From contig NZ_JACHCE010000002.1 of assembly GCF_014200605.1 (NCBI RefSeq), positions 549,300 through 613,299 on the forward strand: DNA of 64,000 nucleotides, written 5' to 3'. The notes under the pieces were generated by a model, which saw nothing but the letters and a program-made list of their open reading frames with translations, did not search any database and was not told the origin of the DNA. Numbering within the stretch: position 1 is the first letter of the stretch; the number at the start of each line of letters is the position of its first letter. This document shows, one piece after another, positions 18,956 through 27,354 of this stretch. This DNA is from Pedobacter cryoconitis. Its GTDB lineage: Bacteria; Bacteroidota; Bacteroidia; Sphingobacteriales; Sphingobacteriaceae. Position numbers and translations under genes: made by a program.

Positions 18956-19744
18956 ATTATCCGGAGTATTCAGTTCCTTTAACAGCGTTTTAAAACCTTC
19001 ATGGTGCTGGATTGTTTTGAGCGTTTCCTCATAAGCAAGCCAATAAATTGTTTCAGCCTTTTTCATATCGAAAGTGCTGATTTCACCCATTCCTTTAGGT
19101 TCAATTAAAAGGTTACAGAAAGCTGCTTTCTGTTCCATGTCTTTGTTGACAGACATGAGGCCAGCTCTGGCCATTAAAGTGGTGATATGCGTGATGCTGT
19201 CTACCGGTTTCAGGTGATTGCAGGAAGATCCTATAATAAAATCGCAGTTGTTTAGTAAAGGCTCAACAGGGAAATTGTTCAGGATTCCTCCGTCTACATA
19301 CATTTGTCCGTCGATCATAATCGGTTTGAATATTCCAGGGATACAGGAAGAGGCCTGTACAGCTCTGATTAAAGGTCCTTTGGTGAAATAGACTAATCTG
19401 CCCTCACTGAAATTTGTCGCTGTAATCGTCAATGGGATTTTCAGGTTTTCTATTTTATTATCCGGAAAAAACTCCTGCAGCAATTGCGCGGTATGTTCAA
19501 TACTCACTAAACCCAGTGCGCCTAAAGATGGTCTTACGAAACGCAGCAGTTTTGTTTTCATAAAGACGTCCAGTGCATATTCAGGGTCAATTCCTGCAGC
19601 ATAAAAAGCGCCTACTATAGATCCTGCACTTGTTCCGCTGATATGACTGAATGTTATTCCGGCATTGGTTAATGCTTTTAAAACACCAAGGTGGGCAATT
19701 CCCCTGATTCCGCCGCCAGACAAAACAATTCCTACTTTCTTCAT
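18950..19744 (-). CDS. Patatin-like phospholipase, RssA/YlbK type
   Basis: This 264-residue serine hydrolase has the glycine-rich oxyanion loop GGGIRG at 10-15, the nucleophile elbow GTSAGS with Ser39, and the catalytic Asp151 in DGG. The Ser-Asp dyad is complete. No signal peptide is seen, so it is probably cytoplasmic or membrane-associated. The natural lipid substrate is unknown. It lies 6 bases downstream of gldB on the same strand. Confidence 0.9.
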   Translation of the reverse strand: MKKVGIVLSGGGIRGIAHLGVLKALTNAGITFSHISGTSAGSIVGAFYAAGIDPEYALDVFMKTKLLRFVRPSLGALGLVSIEHTAQLLQEFFPDNKIENLKIPLTITATNFSEGRLVYFTKGPLIRAVQASSCIPGIFKPIMIDGQMYVDGGILNNFPVEPLLNNCDFIIGSSCNHLKPVDSITHITTLMARAGLMSVNKDMEQKAAFCNLLIEPKGMGEISTFDMKKAETIYWLAYEETLKTIQHHEGFKTLLKELNTPDNL

Positions 19745-19750
19745 ATGCTC

Positions 19751-20782
19751 TTACATTTTGGGTTTATACTTTGCCCCGTTTAATATCTTTTGCGGATCCT
19801 GCTCTTTCATCAGTTCCTGCAAGGTAACCTTTGGATTTTCGGCCATATATTTTCTGACCATCTGCCAGCCTATCCATACCCCCAGCTTTGGGGCAGATTC
19901 ATTTTTCAAACCCAGACCGGGCGTAAAAGGTGCCTCAGTAAGATACATCTGTATTTTCTGACTGTCTGTTTCAAATAAAAGATTATTCTCTATCAGGTAT
20001 GCCCAGATATTGCCCTCAAAAGTTTTGCACCATTCCAGCTGTTTATCTGTGTATCCGATTTTCAGGGTCTCCGAAGTATTATCCGGTAATACCTGGTCCA
20101 TAAAATACAAAATCTTTCCATTCTCTACCATTTTTGAAAGTAATGAATGGCTGTCGTCCTTTGATGGAAACAGTTCTTCTCTGGCAAAAGTTTCTGTTAT
20201 TCTTGGTACTACATAATCGGGTGTAAACCGTCTTGATAAATATAATGGGACGCTTTTTACAATCGCTCTGTAAAATTTACTGTCTTTCCCTAAAAACATG
20301 TCGAGGCCTATACCCATATAGCCATCGCCAATAGGGGTTTGAACTGAGAAGCCAGAAATAAAAGAAATGAATTTGGGAACTTTGACCTGAGGATAGTAGT
20401 ACTTAATGTATTTAAAGGTTTGGGTCAGTTCCTGTTCTATAGGTCTCATGTCTTTAAATACGCTGTCTGCTTCTGCATTCAGATCTGTATAAGCCTGATC
20501 CTTATAGAGTGTAGCTAAGATTTCAGCATCACTATAACTTTTGTCGCCCACCATTCTATGGATATAATCATCATAAAAATAGTTGTACTTTTTGCGCAGC
20601 AGCAAATCTGTTTCTTCTATATTTTTGTGTTTCCCTGCATATAAGTCCTGATCAAATCTTTCGATCTTAATATCAAGCTTTATATCATCGACATTAGGTT
20701 TACCTGCTTGTTTACAGGAAAAAAAAGTGGCTACACACAGAAAAATTAGATAGATTTGGAGATGTTTAACGTTATAGTTCAT
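19751..20782 (-). CDS. gldB: Gliding motility lipoprotein GldB
   Basis: This 343-residue lipoprotein has a signal peptide ending in the lipobox TFFSC (Cys23). The family opening is KIERFDQDLY, and it has a central GYMGIGLDMFLGKDS and a C-terminal APKLGVWIGWQMVRKYM. GldB is needed for gliding and type IX secretion in Flavobacterium. It is widespread in non-gliding Bacteroidota too. The ATG at 20782 is preferred over an in-frame ATG 39 bases upstream, because it gives a clean signal peptide and follows a -7 box. Confidence 0.9.
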   Translation of the reverse strand: MNYNVKHLQIYLIFLCVATFFSCKQAGKPNVDDIKLDIKIERFDQDLYAGKHKNIEETDLLLRKKYNYFYDDYIHRMVGDKSYSDAEILATLYKDQAYTDLNAEADSVFKDMRPIEQELTQTFKYIKYYYPQVKVPKFISFISGFSVQTPIGDGYMGIGLDMFLGKDSKFYRAIVKSVPLYLSRRFTPDYVVPRITETFAREELFPSKDDSHSLLSKMVENGKILYFMDQVLPDNTSETLKIGYTDKQLEWCKTFEGNIWAYLIENNLLFETDSQKIQMYLTEAPFTPGLGLKNESAPKLGVWIGWQMVRKYMAENPKVTLQELMKEQDPQKILNGAKYKPKM

Positions 20783-20788
20783 TGGTAA

Positions 20789-20796
20789 CAAATATA
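20789..20796 (-). promoter_or_regulatory. -7 box directly before gldB
   Basis: The minus strand reads TATATTTG, matching TAnnTTTG, six bases before the ATG at 20782. The spacing is the same as at rnhB and implies a very short or absent leader. Confidence 0.5.
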
Positions 20797-20886
20797 AACA
20801 GATCAAGGAGTAAACCATCATGAGCAGGCTTCAAAAAAAAGATACAAATGCCTGTGATCTGCTCCAAACACTTATTATAAACAAAT

Positions 20887-21570
20887 ATGATACAAATGAA
20901 ACAAATAGTTACTGGACTTTTACTGACATTTTTAACCACTGCAGCTTTTGCACAGCAAGGGCAGGAAACTTATTATGGTTTTAGATTAGGCCTGACAGCA
21001 CATCCAACATTTGGCTGGGCTAAACCTGAGGGCGGTAAAGGCAACGGATTTAGTTTGGGCTTTTCTTATGGTCTGCTTGCTGATTTAAATTTTGCAGAAA
21101 ATTACAGTCTGGCTACAGGACTGACAATTACGACAATCAATGGGAAGACTTCGGAAATTAATCCAAGCCCATTTTATAATGCGGCAGTTTATCCTGGTAA
21201 TACTTTATATGATCTGAAATATAAAATGCAGTATCTGGAGGTTCCTTTGACGTTGAAATTGAAAACTGATAAGATAGGGGATGTACGCTGGTATGGACAA
21301 TTCGGTCTTTCTAATGGTTTTAATATTGGCGCCAGACAGGATGTGTCAGTTGCCGGCAAATCTATTGTTAGTGATGAGTCTATTAAAAAGAATACTAACT
21401 TTTACCGCGCTGGTTTGATTGTTGGTGCAGGATTGGAATATGATGTCGCAAAACATACGAGTGTAACGACGGGATTAACGCTTAATAATGGATTTACTGA
21501 TATTTCTTCTGCATCTGGCAGAAATGTTCGTAATCATTATATAGGTTTGAATATAGGGGTATTCTTTTAG
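20887..21570 (+). CDS. Outer-membrane beta-barrel protein (PorT-like family)
   Basis: This 227-residue protein has a signal peptide (about 1-23, ending AFAQ). Alternating hydrophobic strands follow, such as YYGFRLGLTAHPTF, SLATGLTITTI, LEVPLTLKLKT and HYIGLNIGVFF, ending in Phe as barrel proteins do. This fits the OMP_b-brl_2/PorT-type family of small barrels. It may start at the second ATG (20896). It is six bases upstream of nadE. No specific role can be assigned. Confidence 0.8.
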   Translation: MIQMKQIVTGLLLTFLTTAAFAQQGQETYYGFRLGLTAHPTFGWAKPEGGKGNGFSLGFSYGLLADLNFAENYSLATGLTITTINGKTSEINPSPFYNAAVYPGNTLYDLKYKMQYLEVPLTLKLKTDKIGDVRWYGQFGLSNGFNIGARQDVSVAGKSIVSDESIKKNTNFYRAGLIVGAGLEYDVAKHTSVTTGLTLNNGFTDISSASGRNVRNHYIGLNIGVFF

Positions 21571-21576
21571 CAGATT

Positions 21577-23214
21577 ATGAAGATAGCATTAGCGCAGCTC
21601 AATTACCATATTGGTAATTTTGAAAGCAATACAAAAAAAATAATAGACCATATTAAACTGGCAAAAGCCGATGGGGCAGATCTTGTTGTATTTGCAGAGC
21701 TGGCAGTCTGTGGTTACCCACCGCGTGATTTTCTGGAATTTGAAGAGTTCATTTCTTTATGCGAGGATGCGGGAAAAGAGATCGCTGAACATTGTGACGG
21801 AATAGCTTGTATTGTAGGTTTGCCTGTACGCAATGAGCAGGCGGCTGGTAAGGATTTATTTAATGCAGCATATTTTATTGAAGATAAAAAGATAAGGTCG
21901 GTTGCTAAAAAAGCATTACTGCCTAATTATGATGTCTTTGATGAGTACCGCTATTTTGAACCTGCTACACAATTTGAGTGTATTGATTTTAAAGGGGTAA
22001 AGATTGCATTAACGATTTGTGAGGATCTCTGGAATATTAATAATAATCCGCTGTATGTTTCTAATCCAATGGATGAGCTGATTCAGGAGAACCCTGATGT
22101 GATGATTAATATCGCCGCTTCTCCGTTTTCTTATCAGCATGATGATGAACGCAGGGTTGTACTGTCGGATAATGCGAAAAAGTATAAGTTACCTTTGTTA
22201 TATGTGAACCAGGTTGGTGCACAGACGGAGATCATTTTTGATGGCGGTTCTATGGTTTTTGACCAGGATGGAAATATGCTGGATGAAATGGATTATTTTA
22301 AGGAGCAGCTTAAGATTTATACGTTTGAGGAAGGGAATATTGAAGGGGTTGCTCAGGAGCATCAGCCAGTGTCTGATATCGCCCAGATTCATGATGCACT
22401 TGTTTTAGGGATTCAGGATTATTTTGTGAAGTCTGGCTTTTCTAAAGCGGTACTGGGCTTGTCTGGTGGAATAGATTCTGCGATTGTTTGCGCACTGGCC
22501 TGCCGCGCACTGGGACCGGAGAATGTGATGGCGGTTTTAATGCCGAGTAAGTATTCTTCTGATCATTCTATTAAGGATGCACTGGATCTGGTAGAGAATT
22601 TTGGCTGCAAACATGAGATAATTTCTATTGCGGAAGCAGCCGATGCTTTTGATAGCATGATGGCTGGCGCGTTTAAAGGTTTGCCTTTTAATTTGACGGA
22701 AGAGAATATTCAGGCAAGAAGCAGAGGGATTGTAGTGATGGCGATGTCTAATAAGTTTGGTTATATTTTACTGAATACTTCTAATAAAAGTGAGTGCGCT
22801 GTAGGGTATGGAACATTGTATGGCGATATGTGTGGTGCGATAGGAGTGATTGGAGATGTGTATAAGACGCAGATTTATGAGCTTGCACATTATATCAATA
22901 AAGATGGAGAGGTTATTCCTGAGAATACGATCGTTAAGCCGCCTTCGGCGGAATTAAGGCCGGGACAGAAGGATTCTGACTCTCTGCCGGATTATGATAC
23001 GCTGGATACGATTCTTTTCCAGTTTATTGAACTGAAAAAGACTTCGAAGGATATTATTAAAATGGGGTTTGAAGAAGGGTTAGTGAGAAGGATTATTAAG
23101 ATGGTGAATGGCGCGGAATTTAAAAGATACCAGACTCCGCCGATTTTAAGGGTTTCTCCGAAGGCTTTTGGTAGTGGTAGGAGGATGCCAATCGTCGGTA
23201 AATATCTTACTTAG
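21577..23214 (+). CDS. nadE: Glutamine-dependent NAD+ synthetase
   Basis: This 545-residue two-domain enzyme makes NAD+ from deamido-NAD+ and ATP, using ammonia from glutamine. The N-terminal nitrilase-type glutaminase (1-260) has the triad Glu41, Lys112 (KALLPNY) and Cys148 (LTICEDLW). The synthetase domain has the PP-loop SGGIDS at 296-301 and KPPSAELRPGQKDSDSLP further on. Both active sites are complete. It is followed by the hairpin element at 23242-23320. Confidence 0.96.
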   Translation: MKIALAQLNYHIGNFESNTKKIIDHIKLAKADGADLVVFAELAVCGYPPRDFLEFEEFISLCEDAGKEIAEHCDGIACIVGLPVRNEQAAGKDLFNAAYFIEDKKIRSVAKKALLPNYDVFDEYRYFEPATQFECIDFKGVKIALTICEDLWNINNNPLYVSNPMDELIQENPDVMINIAASPFSYQHDDERRVVLSDNAKKYKLPLLYVNQVGAQTEIIFDGGSMVFDQDGNMLDEMDYFKEQLKIYTFEEGNIEGVAQEHQPVSDIAQIHDALVLGIQDYFVKSGFSKAVLGLSGGIDSAIVCALACRALGPENVMAVLMPSKYSSDHSIKDALDLVENFGCKHEIISIAEAADAFDSMMAGAFKGLPFNLTEENIQARSRGIVVMAMSNKFGYILLNTSNKSECAVGYGTLYGDMCGAIGVIGDVYKTQIYELAHYINKDGEVIPENTIVKPPSAELRPGQKDSDSLPDYDTLDTILFQFIELKKTSKDIIKMGFEEGLVRRIIKMVNGAEFKRYQTPPILRVSPKAFGSGRRMPIVGKYLT

Positions 23215-23241
23215 GTTTCTTCTTCCAACTGTGAAGATAAT

Positions 23242-23320
23242 AAAAACAGCCTTGCTGTATTTACTGGCTGACGTTCCCTCTGCGAGGGCCCTGATGCCAG
23301 AAATACAGCAAGACTGTTTT
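23242..23320 (+). repeat. Hairpin element, copy A (conserved 38-nt core in a variable stem)
   Basis: Starting 28 bases after the nadE stop, the arms 23242-23268 and 23296-23318 pair as AAAAACAG/CTGTTTTT, CTTGCTGTATTT/AAATACAGCAAG and CTGGC/GCCAG, with one mismatch and one bulged A at 23263. The 27-nt interior contains the small stem CCCTC-TGC-GAGGG. Positions 23263-23300 match the reverse complement of 31508-31545 at 37 of 38 bases, whereas the outer stems are unrelated in sequence. A T run follows the right arm, so the hairpin also looks like the nadE terminator. I do not recognise the family. Confidence 0.85.
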
Positions 23321-23425
23321 TTTATTTTAAAGATAGTTGGACGGAGAAACCCAACCGGATACAATGGCCCGGACTGATGGGCATTTAGATTGGTTGGGAA
23401 AGGAGGAAAACTAGGTGGTTAGCCT

Positions 23426-23714
23426 TTTTAGGATTGCTAATTGGTTATACTTTTAGGATAGCTGATTGGTTATACTTTTAGGATAGCTGATTGGTTATAC
23501 TTTTAGGATAGCTGGTTGGTTATGCTTTTAGGATTGCTGGTTAGATAGACTTTTAGGACTGCTGGTTGGTTATGCTTTTAGGATTACTGGTTGGTTATAC
23601 TTTTAGGATTACTGGTTGGTTGTACTTTTAGGATTGCTGGTTAGATAGACTTTTAGGATTACTGTTTGGTTACACTTTTAGGATTGCTAATTGGTTATAC
23701 TTTTAGGATTGCTT
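23426..23714 (+). repeat. 25-bp tandem repeat (minisatellite), 11 copies plus a partial
   Basis: The unit is close to TTTTAGGATTGCTGGTTGG followed by TTATAC. Eleven consecutive 25-bp copies run from 23426 to 23700 without spacers, and a partial copy extends to 23714. Copies differ at a few positions. The period is not a multiple of three and no reading frame runs through it. No further feature was seen in the 23321-23425 gap or in 23715-23788. Confidence 0.95.
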
Positions 23715-23788
23715 TTGATCGGGCTTTTGGCTTGATTTATGGTGGGTTTTGATGGATTGCCTTGTGGTGATCATTTTGATGTTTTTGA

Positions 23789-24913
23789 ATGAAGAAATTA
23801 TCTGGGTCTGGCTTTTTTGTTATTTGTTTGATGTGCTTTTTTAGCGCAAAGTCTATGGGTTTTGAGCTAGCTAATCCGAAGGATTCTGTAGGGCTTATAG
23901 AGCAGCCGGTGACAATAAATTTAATGCCGGGACAAAATATGAAGACGCTTGGCCGCAGGTTATATCTTCCTATCAGATATATTGGGACTGATAAGGTAAA
24001 ACTTAGGGTGGTCTTTGATACGGGGTCTCAGGGATTGATCCTGGAGGCCAAAAGCTTATTACCGGCTTCACTGGTCGCAGATACCGGAATTGTATTTAAG
24101 GATAAGGATTCTTTAATGCTGAATGGGATTACTGTAACCAGGACTAAGACCAAGTCCAGCTATGGCGGAACACGTTCCTACTATGGGAATATTGCTTATG
24201 CCCCGATTGTAATAGGGGACAAGATGGGACAGGTCAGGACAAAGAGAATGCCCTTTATTCTGGTTTATCACGGCGTTTATGACCTGACCGGAAAGCCTGC
24301 TAAGGTAGATCAGCATTGTGATGGGGTCGCCGGAGTGAGCTCTGGTGGGGAGATGAAGACAGGTTTGGTCTTTAAACGGGAGAATGTAGTTAGCCCCTTT
24401 AATTATTTGAGTTTTGGAAATAGTGTAGAGGCTGGGTTTATCCTTTCACCTCTTGACAGGGTTAAATGGGAAGGGGTTTCTGCTATGGAAGGAAATTCTG
24501 GACAGCCTTTACTGACTTTAGGGATCACTGAACAGGCAAAGAAAGGGTTTGTATTACATCGTCAAATGGCCGGAAATGGCCGGTTCTATCCCTATGTCAG
24601 GGGGATTATTAGCTATAGTGGAGTGGTAATTTCTCCGTCTTATGTTTTATTTGATTCAGGAAATCCTGCCGGAGGGGTAATTTATGAACCCGATAAAAGC
24701 AAGAAAGGGAAAATGGAAGCGGGAGTGGCAATCAGGTTTGTCAGTGATGAAGGCGCCATCTATGATTATGCAGTTAATAATAGCAATTATAAGACGACGC
24801 TTGATGCACGCAAAAGTAAATCGGTGTCTATTATAGGGATTAACTTTTTTCTGGAAAACTCCTTTATGCTAAATTATGCCAGTCACACTATCGGTATTAA
24901 GCCTGTTCTTTAA
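23789..24913 (+). CDS. Putative pepsin-like aspartic protease
   Basis: This 374-residue protein has a signal peptide (about 1-24). Two aspartic-protease motifs lie in separate halves: VVFDTGS with Asp77, and VLFDSGN with Asp289, about 210 residues apart. CDGVAGVSSGG (about 177-187) resembles the DG-x-x-G segment after the flap in pepsins. This is the bilobal A1 layout, rare in bacteria, rather than a one-motif retropepsin. The substrate is unknown and no neighbour helps. The G-rich coding strand continues the base composition of the repeat region before it. Confidence 0.6.
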   Translation: MKKLSGSGFFVICLMCFFSAKSMGFELANPKDSVGLIEQPVTINLMPGQNMKTLGRRLYLPIRYIGTDKVKLRVVFDTGSQGLILEAKSLLPASLVADTGIVFKDKDSLMLNGITVTRTKTKSSYGGTRSYYGNIAYAPIVIGDKMGQVRTKRMPFILVYHGVYDLTGKPAKVDQHCDGVAGVSSGGEMKTGLVFKRENVVSPFNYLSFGNSVEAGFILSPLDRVKWEGVSAMEGNSGQPLLTLGITEQAKKGFVLHRQMAGNGRFYPYVRGIISYSGVVISPSYVLFDSGNPAGGVIYEPDKSKKGKMEAGVAIRFVSDEGAIYDYAVNNSNYKTTLDARKSKSVSIIGINFFLENSFMLNYASHTIGIKPVL

Positions 24914-24968
24914 TTTGTTTTTAAAGAAAGAGCAAATTGTTTATAGGGTGACCGGCTATTGTTTTTGT

Positions 24969-26597
24969 TTATGCTTTCTTCTTTTTGAAGAAGGTATTGT
25001 AAGGGATAAATAATGCCAGTACGATACCAATTATACCCAGAAGCTGAGCAATGATATCTCCGCTTTTTACATAAAGGGTAAGCTGATCATTCAGGTTCAC
25101 ATCCATTTTCAATGCGTCACGTGTCCACCATTTAGATTGTTTTACAATATCCCCGCGCTGGTTAATGAAGCCCGAGATACCGGTATTGGCAGAACGGACT
25201 ACCCATCTGCGGGTTTCAATTGCACGCAGTTTAGCATACAGGAAATGCTGGTCTTTACCAGAGGTATTTCCCCACCAGCCATCGTTCGTGATGATCGCGA
25301 TGAGCTGAGCCCCGTTTTTAACAGATTCTCCAATCCAGCTTCCCCAAAGGGATTCATAACAGATAACAGGTGCCACGCCTACGCCATTCTGAGAGTAAAA
25401 TACACCTGGGTTTTCCTGCCATCCCCAACCGGAAACAGTACCTCCAAGGCCCGCAAAAACCGGGGCAAGGAAGGATAAGGCTTTTGGAAAGGGCATTTTT
25501 TCTACGCCAGGTACCAGTTTTGATTTGTGGTAGAACTGAACATTTGCCGAGTTCTCAACCTGCATAGCCGAATTGAAGTTGTCGTAGTATTGATTGTTCT
25601 CAGGATCGAATTTAGCTGAGATAGTACTTTTGTCATTGTAGAACTTAAGACTTTCTATTCCTGTGATCAGGGTCCCGTTTTTGTATTTATTCAGGAAGGA
25701 TTGTGCAGCCATGTATTCTGAAGTACTGCGAATGCGATCCTCATTAGCATAACTGGGGATGGCAGTTTCTGGCCATATGAAATATTCTGTGTTGACCTGG
25801 GCTACAGAGTCTGATAAATGAGTCAGGGTTTTCAACTGCTCGGCAGGGGTAATGCCTCCCATTTTTTCGTAAGGATCAATGTTAGGCTGAACCACCACTA
25901 CATTAATTGGCAGGCTTTTTTCTTTATAACCATAATATTTCACCAGGGATATCGCAGCCGGAACAATCAGGAAAATCAGCCAGCCCAATGCAGGTCTGAT
26001 TTTGAGATAACCGGTATTGGATTTAAAGCTTTTATAAGCTTCGAATGCCAGGATATTACTAACCAGAATCCAGATTGAACCACCATAAACTCCGGTCGAC
26101 TCATACCATTGCGCAAGCTGATGCATACCGGCAAGTCCGTTACCAAGGGTCATCCAGGGGAAAGCGAGGTCCCAGGTGGCATGTAAATACTCCATAGCCA
26201 CCCAAAAGCTGACTAAAGCAAGGTAGGCTATACGTTTGTTACTGACGATAGTACTGAAACGGTAGTAAAGCCAGAAGGCAAAAGTCATTAACAGGGCTCC
26301 GAGTCCGTAAGGAATCAGCGAAATGACCAGCGCAACAGCAGGATTGTTATAGGCACTGATAGCGTTGTATACCCAATAGATGCAAGCGGTGTTCCAAACC
26401 AGAAAGGCAAGGCCCGCAGTCAGGAAAACCTTTTTACCTGTTTTCTTTTCTCTTTGAGCGATGATTTGATCCAATGCAATAAACAAGGGCACAAAACCGA
26501 TGAAGAGAAGGGGGGCGGCAAAAGTATGCGGTGGCCATGCCAGCCATAATAAAAATGCAGTTAATAGGGCGAGCAGGTAGGTTTGTATCGCTTTCAT
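24969..26597 (-). CDS. lnt: Apolipoprotein N-acyltransferase
   Basis: This 542-residue inner-membrane enzyme adds the third acyl chain to lipoproteins. About seven hydrophobic segments occupy 5-230 and the C-terminus. The nitrilase-like periplasmic domain (about 230-505) carries the triad Glu in IWPETAIPSY, Lys in YHKSKLVPG and Cys in PVICYESLWG. All are present. Together with lspA at 31636 it covers two of the three lipoprotein-processing steps. It lies 15 bases after the SHOCT-protein gene on the same strand. Confidence 0.94.
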   Translation of the reverse strand: MKAIQTYLLALLTAFLLWLAWPPHTFAAPLLFIGFVPLFIALDQIIAQREKKTGKKVFLTAGLAFLVWNTACIYWVYNAISAYNNPAVALVISLIPYGLGALLMTFAFWLYYRFSTIVSNKRIAYLALVSFWVAMEYLHATWDLAFPWMTLGNGLAGMHQLAQWYESTGVYGGSIWILVSNILAFEAYKSFKSNTGYLKIRPALGWLIFLIVPAAISLVKYYGYKEKSLPINVVVVQPNIDPYEKMGGITPAEQLKTLTHLSDSVAQVNTEYFIWPETAIPSYANEDRIRSTSEYMAAQSFLNKYKNGTLITGIESLKFYNDKSTISAKFDPENNQYYDNFNSAMQVENSANVQFYHKSKLVPGVEKMPFPKALSFLAPVFAGLGGTVSGWGWQENPGVFYSQNGVGVAPVICYESLWGSWIGESVKNGAQLIAIITNDGWWGNTSGKDQHFLYAKLRAIETRRWVVRSANTGISGFINQRGDIVKQSKWWTRDALKMDVNLNDQLTLYVKSGDIIAQLLGIIGIVLALFIPYNTFFKKKKA

Positions 26598-26612
26598 GGA
26601 TTGGGTATATGC

Positions 26613-27263
26613 TTAGAAAGTATCTAATATGTCGGCTTTTTTAGCCTCGTATTCAGCTTGGGTAATTAATTGTTTGTCGTATAAAGTTTTTAGCTTCCTT
26701 AGCTTCAGGGTAGTCTCATCTTCAGGCTCTTCTACGGGTACAGGTGGAACATAAGTCTCAGCCACAGGTTCCTCCGCAGGGATGCTTTCCGGAATAATTG
26801 TTTCGATCACAGGTGCCGCAGGTGCAGGTTGCTGTGCTCTTTTATCTTCAAGCTCAGCCTGTCTTAATTGCTCCTTGTAGGCTTCCAGTTGCTCGTAAGC
26901 CGCCTGATATAGTTTTCTTGCCTGTACTTTAGGGATATATTCAGTGATGATGTTCTCCCCATGCTGCGGTACACAGATGAATTTAGAACCAAATATTTCT
27001 TCTTTGAAAGAAATCTCCTTAATGCTTTTCCAGGAGATGTCCTTGAAGTTCATCGTGATACCGAAATTGGCAGGCTCACAATAAAAGATGCGTTTATTAC
27101 TCACTACAATACAATCAGGAAGAAGATTTACTGCAGGTCTTTTTTGTACCGCAAGGTAGATCAGTTCTTCGTTGGTAGTCAGCATATCGTTCAGCTTGCC
27201 TAAAACTTTTTCAACAGCCTTAGGATCTTGCTCATCGCTCAAAAATCTATCTATTAAAATCAT
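26613..27263 (-). CDS. PH-like and SHOCT domain protein
   Basis: This 216-residue soluble protein has an N-terminal bacterial PH-like domain (about 30-105, with CIVVSNKRIFYCEP and WKSIKEISFKE). A charged helix and a Pro/Glu-rich linker (about 140-180) follow. The C-terminal SHOCT module KLKTLYDKQLITQAEYEAKK lies at about 186-213. SHOCT is a short oligomerisation-type domain at protein ends. The function is not known. It may be co-transcribed with lnt. Confidence 0.75.
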   Translation of the reverse strand: MILIDRFLSDEQDPKAVEKVLGKLNDMLTTNEELIYLAVQKRPAVNLLPDCIVVSNKRIFYCEPANFGITMNFKDISWKSIKEISFKEEIFGSKFICVPQHGENIITEYIPKVQARKLYQAAYEQLEAYKEQLRQAELEDKRAQQPAPAAPVIETIIPESIPAEEPVAETYVPPVPVEEPEDETTLKLRKLKTLYDKQLITQAEYEAKKADILDTF

Positions 27264-27310
27264 ATTGTTTAATTTTAAGCTCTTAGAGCCTGTTTATAAT
27301 TTATAAGAAA

Positions 27311-27328
27311 CTGTTTAAGTCTAAACAG
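27311..27328 (-). terminator. Weak hairpin after rsmI
   Basis: CTGTTTA and its complement form a 7-bp stem with a 4-nt loop, 27 bases beyond the rsmI stop. Only a short, broken T run follows on the minus strand. Confidence 0.35.
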
Positions 27329-27354
27329 CTTCCATTGATTCTGCTCCACAGGAA

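Noticed and set aside
23296..23330. Hairpin A as nothing more than the nadE terminator
   Set aside because: The T run fits, but a terminator would not explain the 37-of-38 identity of its interior with copy B, which has no T run.
23426..23714. Possible CRISPR array
   Set aside because: The 25-bp units are directly adjacent with no spacers between them, and no cas gene is present.
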